Assembly (NCBI RefSeq): GCF_014201355.1
Contig: NZ_JACHEG010000004.1
Span: 186,001-250,000 of the forward strand
Direction of reading: 5' to 3'
From: Aliirhizobium wenxiniae
Lineage (GTDB): Bacteria; Pseudomonadota; Alphaproteobacteria; Rhizobiales; Rhizobiaceae
Length of the DNA: 64,000 nt
Part shown: in pieces, positions 9,768-17,178 of the stretch
Numbering within the stretch: position 1 is the stretch's first letter
Layout: each line of letters opens with the position of its first letter
Position numbers and translations under genes: made by a program
The notes under the pieces: model-generated
What the model was told of the DNA's origin: nothing
The model's database searches: none
Seen by the model: the letters and a program-made list of their open reading frames with translations, nothing else

Positions 9768-9818
9768 ATTCCCCTCACGGATATGTGAAAAAACGACGTC
9801 CCCTCCTAGTCCCGCCAT

Positions 9819-9836
9819 GTGACAGTTGGATGACTT
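9819..9836 (-). promoter_or_regulatory. Pho box upstream of alkaline phosphatase
   Basis: On the minus strand the sequence reads AAGTCAT-CCAA-CTGTCAC, two 7-mers spaced 11 bases start to start. The rhizobial Pho box is CTGTCAT-N4-CTGTCAT; the halves match 5/7 and 6/7. It lies about 52 bases before the phosphatase start, a suitable distance for PhoB activation. Confidence 0.65.
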
Positions 9837-9953
9837 GCCGACAGCAATGATTGGTCGATGTCTCGACGCCCGGCCTCAATTTTAGGTGGCAGTGAAATGC
9901 AGATGCCGGGATCAGTCATCCTTACATCGGCAAGCCAAGCAGGCCAGCTCGCG

Positions 9954-10748
9954 TTAGGAACGGTGCCCGATCAGGGCAGAAATTTCGCCACTGACGGAAT
10001 TCAACAGGCCGATGTAACGTTCGAAGTCACGATTGTTGACGATCGGTGTGAGCGTGGAGAGGCTGATGGCTGCGGCGATCTTACCCCTATGATCGAAGAT
10101 CGGCACGGCGGTGCAGCGCACGCCTTTTACATGTTCCTGGTCGTCGATCGCATATCCCTGCTCACGAACGCTGGTGATCTCGTCGAGAAAGGCTGCTTCG
10201 CTGCCGATGGAACGCGGTGTCGCCGCCTCGTAGGAGTATCCTTTTAGGATGCGCTCTCGGGTCTCTTTATCCTGAAAGGCGACCAGCACCTTGCCGATTG
10301 CCGTGCAGTGAAGCGGGAGCTGCCGACCTATCCGTGAATAGGTGATCACGGCTGCCTGCCCCTCCACCTTGTCGATATAGACGCCATGCGTTCCATCGAG
10401 GATGCCGAGATGCACGGTCTGGCCGGTCTGTTCGGAGAGGCTGACAAGAAAGCTGTTGCAGATCTTGCGAATGTCTATCGAACTGATGACAAAATTGCCG
10501 CGCTCGACCAGTTTCATGCCGAGACGATAACGCCCGTTTTCCTCATTCTGGTCGATATAGCCCCGCGCCTGCATGGTCTTGAGCAGTGCATGCAGCGTGC
10601 TCTTGTTCAATCCTGTCCGGGCGCTGATGTCGGTGATCTTGATCTCTCTGTTCTGATCGTCGAACAGGTCAAGAATCTGCAATGCTCTGTCAACGGACTG
10701 GATGGTCGGCATGCTTACCCGCTGGGATGAAGGCAAGCCGGTGGCCAT
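9954..10748 (-). CDS. IclR-family transcriptional regulator
   Basis: The protein of 264 residues has an N-terminal winged helix ('VDRALQILDLFDDQN', 'ITDISARTGLNKSTLHALLK') and the C-terminal IclR effector domain (about 90-260), with 'CTAIGKVLVAF', 'GYAIDDQEHVKGVRCTAVPI' and 'ISLSTL'. It should bind DNA as a dimer or tetramer and respond to a small organic acid. It lies downstream of, and on the same strand as, the YagE-type aldolase and probably controls it. The frame is open to 10901, but that extension is not IclR-like; 10712 is an alternative start. Confidence 0.85.
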   Translation of the reverse strand: MATGLPSSQRVSMPTIQSVDRALQILDLFDDQNREIKITDISARTGLNKSTLHALLKTMQARGYIDQNEENGRYRLGMKLVERGNFVISSIDIRKICNSFLVSLSEQTGQTVHLGILDGTHGVYIDKVEGQAAVITYSRIGRQLPLHCTAIGKVLVAFQDKETRERILKGYSYEAATPRSIGSEAAFLDEITSVREQGYAIDDQEHVKGVRCTAVPIFDHRGKIAAAISLSTLTPIVNNRDFERYIGLLNSVSGEISALIGHRS

Positions 10749-10884
10749 CGGCTCGCCTGAAGAATGAATGCCGTGATGTCTAGCACGTTTCCGGCCGTCT
10801 TGCAGGTGCGCGACATATGGCCCGGCTCGCAGCAACGAGCCGGGGGCGGTTCCCTTCGATGGTTCCAATCTCGCCAAGGCAGGC

Positions 10885-11793
10885 TCAGATGATGCCCGCA
10901 TCGGTGAGCACGCGACGGACTACCGCAATCTTATCCTCGCTGAGCGGCGCTGCCGGTGGCAGCGAATAGGAGGAGATAGGCAGCCTGCAGGCTTTCATCG
11001 CTTCCTTGACCACGCCGACGAATGGCACATCGACCTTGTAGATGCGCGGCAACTGCAAGATGGTGCGATGGAGAGCGGTGGCCCTTGCCAGATCGCCGTC
11101 CTTGACCGCGCGATAAATGCCCGTCGAAACATTCGGCGCGAAGTTTGCACTTGCGGAAATGGCACCGTCACCTCCCAGAAGCAACGTATTCAACAGATGG
11201 TCGTCATAACCGCAGAAGACGCTGAATTCCGGATGCGCGCCCTTTACGATATCGACCATGTCTCGCAGATGGGCCACGGAATCGATCGTATCCTTGAGGC
11301 CGACGATATTGGGATGTGCATCGACCAATCGCTTGACGAATTCGGGATAGAGATCCTGGCCGGTAAGCGCCGGGAAATTATAGAGCAGCACCGGCAGTTC
11401 GACCGAGTTGGCGATCGCGGAGAAGTAACCGAGCAGGTTTTCTTCCGTCACCTTCCAGTAATAGGGATTGATGGCCACGACGCCGCTGGCGCCGATCGAT
11501 TGAGCGTGCCGGCTGAGTCCTACTGCCTCGCGTGTATTGGTGCTGCCGGTGCCGATCAGAACCGGCACCCGGCCGGCGGTGTAACGGACGGCAAATTCGG
11601 CAACCTCCAGGCGCTCCTCATGGGACATCTGTGAGAACTCGCCGCCGGTGCCCAGGAAGAACATGCCGTCCACGCCTGCGCTGACGAGATGATCGATGAC
11701 CAGGGCCATGCCGGCCGTGTCGAAGCTGCCATCATCTTTGAAAATGGTAGGGACGGGTGGAATAATCCCCAAAAATTTCATCAATCTGGACAT
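10885..11793 (-). CDS. DapA-superfamily aldolase (YagE/KDG-aldolase type)
   Basis: This 302-residue TIM-barrel enzyme belongs to the dihydrodipicolinate synthase/N-acetylneuraminate lyase family. 'FFLGTGGEFSQMSHEER' matches the substrate-carboxylate loop. Tyr in 'PVLLYNFPALTG' and the Schiff-base Lys in 'NIVGLKDTIDS' are in place. True DapA is less likely: the sequence resembles YagE-like 2-keto-3-deoxy-sugar-acid aldolases and an IclR regulator sits beside it. The start at 11793 has an ideal AAAGGAGG eight bases upstream; a TTG seven codons earlier was rejected because it would overlap that site. The exact substrate is unknown. Confidence 0.82.
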   Translation of the reverse strand: MSRLMKFLGIIPPVPTIFKDDGSFDTAGMALVIDHLVSAGVDGMFFLGTGGEFSQMSHEERLEVAEFAVRYTAGRVPVLIGTGSTNTREAVGLSRHAQSIGASGVVAINPYYWKVTEENLLGYFSAIANSVELPVLLYNFPALTGQDLYPEFVKRLVDAHPNIVGLKDTIDSVAHLRDMVDIVKGAHPEFSVFCGYDDHLLNTLLLGGDGAISASANFAPNVSTGIYRAVKDGDLARATALHRTILQLPRIYKVDVPFVGVVKEAMKACRLPISSYSLPPAAPLSEDKIAVVRRVLTDAGII

Positions 11794-12117
11794 TAACGAA
11801 CCTCCTTTTGTCAAAAGCGATATCGGAACATGCGAACTGGCTGAATGTTAGAGAATACTCATTTGTTCTATATTATAGAACAGTGTTCCGATGATTTTCA
11901 GCGTAGCCGAAGTGCCATTGTCCGGCTTTGGCAAATGCCATTGCGAGGCTGTATGTCGCACCATGGGGGAGATCGCGGGCATTGATCGGGTGCCGAGGGC
12001 AGCCGTAGTCATCCTGGCCATCCGCCCTGGCGATTGAAAGGGCTGCTCAATACCTGTGATTCATTATCAAGATTTAGACCGGGTAGCTTGCAGCCTTTCG
12101 ATCGATCCCTTAGCGAT
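11794..12117. other. Intergenic region between divergent aldolase and esterase genes
   Basis: No coding sequence is supported here. The side nearest the aldolase holds the palindrome at 11864-11882. Beside the esterase the 13-bp repeat array begins at 12118. The middle (about 11890-12110) shows no feature I can name. Confidence 0.6.
11864..11882. promoter_or_regulatory. Perfect 19-bp palindrome, probable IclR-family operator
   Basis: TGTTCTATA-T-TATAGAACA is a perfect 9-1-9 inverted repeat, 71 bases upstream of the aldolase start. An overlapping GAACA-G-TGTTC palindrome follows at 11878-11888. TGTTC/GAACA arms with an AT-rich centre fit IclR-type sites; the regulator encoded at 9954-10748 is the natural candidate to bind it. 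Confidence 0.6.
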
Positions 12118-12195
12118 CACTCGAGTGATGCACTCGAGTGATGCACTCGAGTGATGCACTCGAGTGATGCTGTTGAGTGATGCAGTTGAGTGATG
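12118..12195. repeat. Six tandem 13-bp repeats, CACTCGAGTGATG
   Basis: Four exact copies of CACTCGAGTGATG (12118-12169) are followed by two degenerate copies (CTGTTGAGTGATG, CAGTTGAGTGATG). The core CACTCGAGTG is itself a palindrome, so the array presents four identical 10-bp palindromes every 13 bases. The last copy directly abuts the GGAGAGA ribosome-binding site of the esterase gene at 12205. Confidence 0.95.
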
Positions 12196-12204
12196 GGAGA
12201 GAGC

Positions 12205-13074
12205 ATGACCGAGGGGACGCAAGTCTATACGATGCCCGGGACGCGCTTTTTTGACCTGATGCCCGCAAAGGGTGGCGAACCCTATCGGATCTTCCTTTCA
12301 ATTCCGGCGGGCGAGCCGCCTGCGGAAGGATGGCCGCTTCTGGTGACGACCGACGGCAATGCCACCTTTCCCTTCGCCGTGGCCAGCCTTGTCACTCAGG
12401 CGCCCTATCCCACGGGAACGAATGTCGGCTGGGGTGTCGTTGCGGCGATCGGTTATCCATCGGATGATCCCTATAACGCGATGCGCCGAGCCTGGGATCT
12501 TGGACCTCCGCCAGTCAAATCCTATCCGCCTTATTTCGAAGGTGGCCCGCCGGTTCTGATCGGCGGCACGGGAGAATTGCTGGATTTCATCGAACACGAA
12601 CTGCTTCCGAAAATCGCAGCTATGGTGCGGCTCGATCCTGCGCGGCGATCGCTTTTCGGCCATTCGTTTGGCGGCCTCTTCACGCTTTTTTCGCTGTTCG
12701 AGCGACCGGGCCTGTTCAAAAACTGGATTGCCGCCAGCCCGACCATTTATTGGGAAGGAAGCGAAATCCTCAATAATGAGGCGCGGCGACCGGATGCACC
12801 CGGGAATGCACCGTTCTTGCATCTATCTGCCGGCGAGTACGAAGGCGATGAACTAGCGCCGTTCCAGTACCGGAACGAGGATGCCGAGACACGCCTCGAA
12901 AAGCGGAAAACGGAGAGGACTATATCGCTTGCCAGAGAGATGGCTGTTCGTCTGAACGGCACCGCAGATGGCATTCGCACCGAATTTGAAATTTTTCCTG
13001 GTGAGACGCACATGTCGGTGCTTGGACCTGCTGTAAACCGGGCCGTCAACATCGCATTCGCAGTCAGAAAGTGA
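12205..13074 (+). CDS. Esterase of the IroE/Fes/BesA type (probable ferri-siderophore hydrolase)
   Basis: The 289-residue alpha/beta hydrolase has the nucleophile elbow 'FGHSFGGLFTLFSLF' (G-H-S-F-G), a 'WIAASPTIYW' segment typical of IroE/YbbA-like esterases, and a C-terminal His in 'FPGETHMSVLGPAV'. No signal peptide is visible, suggesting cytoplasmic release of iron from an imported siderophore or trimming of one. The start at 12205 follows GGAGAGA; two earlier in-frame starts at 12190 and 12193 fall within the tandem repeat. The siderophore receptor and fhu genes lie just downstream, which supports an iron role. The substrate is inferred. Confidence 0.75.
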   Translation: MTEGTQVYTMPGTRFFDLMPAKGGEPYRIFLSIPAGEPPAEGWPLLVTTDGNATFPFAVASLVTQAPYPTGTNVGWGVVAAIGYPSDDPYNAMRRAWDLGPPPVKSYPPYFEGGPPVLIGGTGELLDFIEHELLPKIAAMVRLDPARRSLFGHSFGGLFTLFSLFERPGLFKNWIAASPTIYWEGSEILNNEARRPDAPGNAPFLHLSAGEYEGDELAPFQYRNEDAETRLEKRKTERTISLAREMAVRLNGTADGIRTEFEIFPGETHMSVLGPAVNRAVNIAFAVRK

Positions 13075-13148
13075 TCTTAAATATCAAAGGCCTCAGGCAT
13101 GTGTGCCTCGGCCGGGGCGTGACAAATTTACGCCGCTTGAGAAAAAGA

Positions 13149-13163
13149 TGACTTTCTAGATCA
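13149..13163. promoter_or_regulatory. IRO box (TGA-N9-TCA), probable RirA site
   Basis: TGACTTTCTAGATCA fits the rhizobial iron-responsive operator TGA-N9-TCA and sits in an AT-rich stretch 145 bases upstream of the TonB receptor start. Iron repression of the receptor and fhu genes follows if RirA binds here. Confidence 0.5.
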
Positions 13164-13307
13164 TATTTTATTGATCGCTCGAAATTGAACTTTTATAGCT
13201 GCCCCGTGAGCTGACTTCGTCGAGAGAAACTCGCTCTCGCGCGTCTCACATCCACGATCTTTTCGGATCATTCAATTCAGTTTGTCCCTTGTCAAAAGGA
13301 TCGGGCA

Positions 13308-15425
13308 ATGACGTTCTCTCTTCACCAGTTCCACGCGCGCCATCGTCTTCTTGGTTCCACCATACTGGTTGGTGCCATGACCGCAGCTTTCGTGCCGGCC
13401 ACGGCTATTGCGCAGGACGCAGCTGGTGAGGCAACGCAGCTTGCTCCGATCGTTCTCCAAAGCGGAGCAACAACGATCGGCCAAGACAATAATACGGTGG
13501 TGCCCAGGCGCACCGTGTCGGCCACGAAGACGGACACCCCTTTGGTAGAAACGCCTCGCGCCATTTCGGTGGTGACACACGAGGAAATGGAGCAGCGTGC
13601 CGTCACCGACATGATCCAGGCAGCCCGCTACAGCTCGGGCGTCACCACCGGTGCTTTCGGTTACGATCCCCGTTTTGACCAGATCTACATCCGCGGTATC
13701 GAAACCACGACCACCGGCGACTTTCGCGACAGTCTACGCCAGCCGATCATGAACTACGGGTCGTTTGCTACTGAAGTCTATACGCTGGATCGTATCGAAA
13801 TCCTCAAGGGGCCAGTCTCGGTGATGTATGGTGCGGCGAGCGCAGCGGGTATCGTCAACCGTATCTCCAAGATGCCGCAGGAAGAGGCTCACCACGAAGT
13901 CGAATTGCAATACGGCACAGTTGGCCGCAAGCAGGCTGCCTTCGATTTCGGTGGTCCAGTTGGCGAGAGTGACGAGCTGTTCTACCGCTTGGTCGGCCTC
14001 GTCCGAGAGGGAGAGGGAAGCTACGACATCCCTGATGATCGCTACCTCCTCCAGCCATCCTTCACCTGGAAGCCGAGCGACGACACGACCCTTACGGTCT
14101 ACGGTCTGGCGCAGAAAGGCGAAACGGGCGCGAGCGCGTGGAGCTACCTTCAGGGCGAGGACGTCTTCCTCTATACCGACCCTGACTTTAACAGCCAGAA
14201 GGTCGAGCAGTACCAGCTCGGCTATCAGCTTGAGCACAAGTTTGATAACGGCTTGACCTTCCGCCAGAACGCCCGTGTCGGCGATGTCGATCTCAAGGCG
14301 CATTACCTAAACCGCGTACTCCTTAATGCCGCTGGCAATTGGCCAACGACTGCAGTGACGGAGGACATGCGCGCCTATCAGATCGACAACCAGCTCGAAA
14401 GCCAGTTTGATACCGGCAGCCTTTCGCATACGCTGCTCATGGGGCTTGACTACACCCGGGTCTTGTCGGAGTTCGCTATGGGCGGTGATGAGGTTGCGCC
14501 AGGTACTCCCGGCTCCACGGTGGCAATTCCCGCGCTCACCGACTTCACCGACAGCAGCCTCAGCCAGACAGGCATCTATGCCCAGGACCAGATTGAATTC
14601 GGCAAATGGCGCGCCGTGGCGGGTCTTCGCTACGACTGGGCGCACCAGAAGACCGCCGTGGAGGGCGGCTCAACCAGCGAGAAGGATGACGGTGTCCTCT
14701 CCGGCCAGGTGGGACTGCTTTACCTGTTTGACAACGGTCTTGCGCCCTATATCAGCTATGGAACATCATTCATCCCATCCACAGCGCTTGCAGCCGATGG
14801 TTCGGTTCTCGAACCAACCAAGGGCCGCCAGATCGAAGTTGGCTTGAAATACCAGCCGCAGGGCGAGAATTACTCTTTGAGTGGCGCCGTCTACAGGCTG
14901 GTGGAAACAGGCAAGCCTCAGTACGATGTCCCGAGTTACCTGTTCTCACACAATTCCGGCGAAAACACTTATACCGGCTTTGAAATCGAAGGACGTACCG
15001 AGTTCGATAACGGCATCAGCCTGATCGCTGCCTATACCTATGCTCACGCCGAAATCACGGAAAACTTCGACCCATCCCTGATCGGCAACACTCCTTCGAC
15101 GGTGCCGCGTCACGTCGCATCTCTATGGGTGAACTATGCCGTGCCGGAAGACACTGCATTGAGCGGTCTTAGCATCGGTGGTGGCGTACGTGCGATGAGC
15201 GAATCCTTCACCAGCGACGCGAATACCGGCAAGAATGCAGGCGTAGCCTATCTCGACGCCGCATTGTCCTATGACTTCGGCGCCACTGCTCCCGACCTCA
15301 AGGGACTATCGCTTGCTGTAAGTGCCACCAATCTTGCGGATCGACGCGAACAGGTTTGCACCGACGGTTATTGCTATACCGGCCGAGGCCGCACCGTCTT
15401 GGGTTCGCTCAAGTACAAGTGGTAA
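13308..15425 (+). CDS. TonB-dependent siderophore receptor (FhuA/FoxA type)
   Basis: The 705-residue outer-membrane receptor has a long signal peptide (about 1-38, ending AIAQ), a TonB-box-like 'TQLAPIVLQ', and a plug domain (about 60-170) with 'ISVVTHEEMEQRAVTDM', 'IYIRGIE', 'LDRIEILKGPVSVMYG' and 'GIVNRISKMP'. A 22-strand barrel follows and ends 'GSLKYKW' with a terminal aromatic residue. The neighbouring fhuCDB-type genes make a ferric hydroxamate siderophore the likely cargo. AAAGGATCG precedes the start, and an IRO box lies upstream. Confidence 0.92.
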   Translation: MTFSLHQFHARHRLLGSTILVGAMTAAFVPATAIAQDAAGEATQLAPIVLQSGATTIGQDNNTVVPRRTVSATKTDTPLVETPRAISVVTHEEMEQRAVTDMIQAARYSSGVTTGAFGYDPRFDQIYIRGIETTTTGDFRDSLRQPIMNYGSFATEVYTLDRIEILKGPVSVMYGAASAAGIVNRISKMPQEEAHHEVELQYGTVGRKQAAFDFGGPVGESDELFYRLVGLVREGEGSYDIPDDRYLLQPSFTWKPSDDTTLTVYGLAQKGETGASAWSYLQGEDVFLYTDPDFNSQKVEQYQLGYQLEHKFDNGLTFRQNARVGDVDLKAHYLNRVLLNAAGNWPTTAVTEDMRAYQIDNQLESQFDTGSLSHTLLMGLDYTRVLSEFAMGGDEVAPGTPGSTVAIPALTDFTDSSLSQTGIYAQDQIEFGKWRAVAGLRYDWAHQKTAVEGGSTSEKDDGVLSGQVGLLYLFDNGLAPYISYGTSFIPSTALAADGSVLEPTKGRQIEVGLKYQPQGENYSLSGAVYRLVETGKPQYDVPSYLFSHNSGENTYTGFEIEGRTEFDNGISLIAAYTYAHAEITENFDPSLIGNTPSTVPRHVASLWVNYAVPEDTALSGLSIGGGVRAMSESFTSDANTGKNAGVAYLDAALSYDFGATAPDLKGLSLAVSATNLADRREQVCTDGYCYTGRGRTVLGSLKYKW

Positions 15426-15507
15426 AACTGGCGGCCTCCTTCCAATGTTATACTCGACATGGGGATGGGGGCATGACCTCGGCTCAGTTCGCGCAGGAAC
15501 GCTCGAT

Positions 15508-16284
15508 ATGACGAAAGCCTTTACGGTGCAGAACCTCGGTCTTTCGATCGACGGAAATGCGATCCTGTCGGATGTCGGCCTCGATTTTCCGGCAGGAGAA
15601 GTGGTGGCTTTGGTCGGCCATAATGGCTCGGGCAAATCAAGCCTTTTGAAAATACTTGCGCGACAGCTGACGCCGACCACGGGATCCGCCGCTTATGCTG
15701 GCCGCGATCTCAAGCAGTATGACGGCCGCGATTTCGCACGGTCCGTCGCCTATCTGCCGCAGGATCTGAGCACTGGATCCGACATGACGATCCGCGAGCT
15801 TGTCGCTTGCGGGCGTTATCCTTGGCATGGGGCGCTCGGCCGGTTTTCCGATCTCGACCGGCAGAAGGTCGAGGCGGCGATCGAGGCGACGCATATCGAG
15901 AGATTTGCCGACCGCATGGTGGGTACGCTGTCCGGCGGGGAGCGCCAGCGGGCATGGATTGCCATGTTGATCGCACAGGACGCGCACTGCCTGCTGCTCG
16001 ATGAACCGACCGCGGCACTCGACATTGCCCATCAGATCGAGGTCCTTTCGCTCGTGCGACGGCTTGCGCATGAGGGTGGCCGAAGTGTCGTCATCGTGCT
16101 TCACGACATCAACATGGCCGCACGGTTCTGTGATCGGATCCATGCGCTGAAAGGCGGCCGCGTGGTTGCCAGTGGAACACCTGACGACATACTCGTACCC
16201 GACGTGTTGCAGACCATCTACGGGATCGACATGGATGTGATTGCTGCATCCAACCTGTCGCATCCGCTTGCCTATGCCCGCTGA
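15508..16284 (+). CDS. fhuC: Ferric-siderophore ABC ATPase (FhuC type)
   Basis: This 258-residue ATPase has Walker A 'GHNGSGKSS', signature 'LSGGERQRAWIAMLIAQ', Walker B 'LLLDEPTAALD' and H-loop 'VLHDINMAARFCDRI'. The 'HDINMAARFCD' motif is characteristic of the FecE/FhuC/BtuD iron and cobalamin subfamily. The frame is open from 15322, but the extra 62 codons overlap the receptor gene; the ATG at 15508 has AGGAACG upstream. It powers the FhuB permease. Confidence 0.88.
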   Translation: MTKAFTVQNLGLSIDGNAILSDVGLDFPAGEVVALVGHNGSGKSSLLKILARQLTPTTGSAAYAGRDLKQYDGRDFARSVAYLPQDLSTGSDMTIRELVACGRYPWHGALGRFSDLDRQKVEAAIEATHIERFADRMVGTLSGGERQRAWIAMLIAQDAHCLLLDEPTAALDIAHQIEVLSLVRRLAHEGGRSVVIVLHDINMAARFCDRIHALKGGRVVASGTPDDILVPDVLQTIYGIDMDVIAASNLSHPLAYAR

Positions 16285-16296
16285 GGCCCTGACACG

Positions 16297-17178
16297 ATGA
16301 CGGTCTTGCGGCGATCTTTTCTGCAATGCGCGGCGGCGGCAGCAATGATGCCGAAGCCGGTGTTTGCCGAAATGGCCGGATTGCGGGTGGTCAGCCTTGA
16401 TTATGGGCTGTCATCCACGCTTCTGTCTCTCGGTCTGCCGCCTGTCGGAATTTCGGATCTCGCCGATTGGGGCCGATGGGTTGTCGAGCCGGTTTTGCCA
16501 TCCTCCGTCATCGACATCGGCAGCGCCTACGAGATCAATTTCGAGATCCTCGTACAGGTGAAGCCCGACGTTATCCTGACCACACCTTATCTCGATGAAC
16601 TTCTGCCCAAGCTTCAACCGGTGGCGAAAGTTGTCCGGCTTGAGATTTTCACCCCCGACGCCGGTCCTATCCTGCCGGCGGCCATTGCCGCGACACGCAG
16701 GCTTGCCGCGGAAATCGGACGGCAGAACGAGGCTGAAGAGTTCCTTGCGCGTTCCGACACTTTTTTCGAATCCTGCAAGAATAGACTGGCCGGCAGGAAA
16801 CTGCCGCCGGTGGCGCTGGTCAATTTCATGGACGCCCGCCACGCCCGCATCTATTCGGCGTCCGGTCTTTTCCACAATGCGCTGGAGCGCATCGGGGTTC
16901 GCAACGCGTGGGAAAAGCAGTCGAATTACTGGGGGTTTGAGACGATCGGCATCGAGGAGTTGTCGACGATCAAGCATCCGGATGCGCGCCTGATCGCCTT
17001 CGATCCCATCCCGCCGGATGTATTGCCGAGGCTCGCCGACAGTCCGCTCTGGCAACGCCTTCCGTTTTCACAGCCGGGACATTTTTCCGTTCTTCCGCCG
17101 GCCCTGATGTTCGGCATGGTGAATGAGGCCGTTCGCTTCGCCGGCCTGTTGACCGAGCTTTTGGAAAAAGACGCATGA
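16297..17178 (+). CDS. fhuD: Ferric-siderophore periplasmic binding protein (FhuD type)
   Basis: The 293-residue protein has a twin-arginine signal ('LRRSFLQCAAAAAMM'). The two-lobed fold joined by a long helix is indicated by 'RVVSLDYGLSSTLLSLGLPPVG', 'EILVQVKPDVILTTPY' and 'FETIGIEELSTIKHPDARLI'. It captures ferric siderophore in the periplasm and hands it to FhuB. It sits between fhuC and fhuB and overlaps fhuB by four bases (ATGA), giving the E. coli order fhuA-C-D-B. Confidence 0.87.
   Translation: MTVLRRSFLQCAAAAAMMPKPVFAEMAGLRVVSLDYGLSSTLLSLGLPPVGISDLADWGRWVVEPVLPSSVIDIGSAYEINFEILVQVKPDVILTTPYLDELLPKLQPVAKVVRLEIFTPDAGPILPAAIAATRRLAAEIGRQNEAEEFLARSDTFFESCKNRLAGRKLPPVALVNFMDARHARIYSASGLFHNALERIGVRNAWEKQSNYWGFETIGIEELSTIKHPDARLIAFDPIPPDVLPRLADSPLWQRLPFSQPGHFSVLPPALMFGMVNEAVRFAGLLTELLEKDA

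Noticed and set aside
8001..9788. A 595-codon open frame on the plus strand opposite the alkaline phosphatase gene
   Set aside because: It mirrors the phosphatase codons, has no family motifs or ribosome-binding site, and the minus strand encodes a complete enzyme with signal peptide and active site.
10885..11793. Housekeeping dihydrodipicolinate synthase (dapA)
   Set aside because: The gene sits with an IclR regulator and an operator-like palindrome, and its sequence is closer to YagE-type sugar-acid aldolases.
12055..12068. TGA-N7-TCA in the esterase upstream region as an iron-responsive operator
   Set aside because: The spacer is seven bases, not nine, so it does not fit the IRO consensus.
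12118..12195. CRISPR array
   Set aside because: The repeats are 13 bp and directly tandem without spacers of the needed size, and no cas genes are present.
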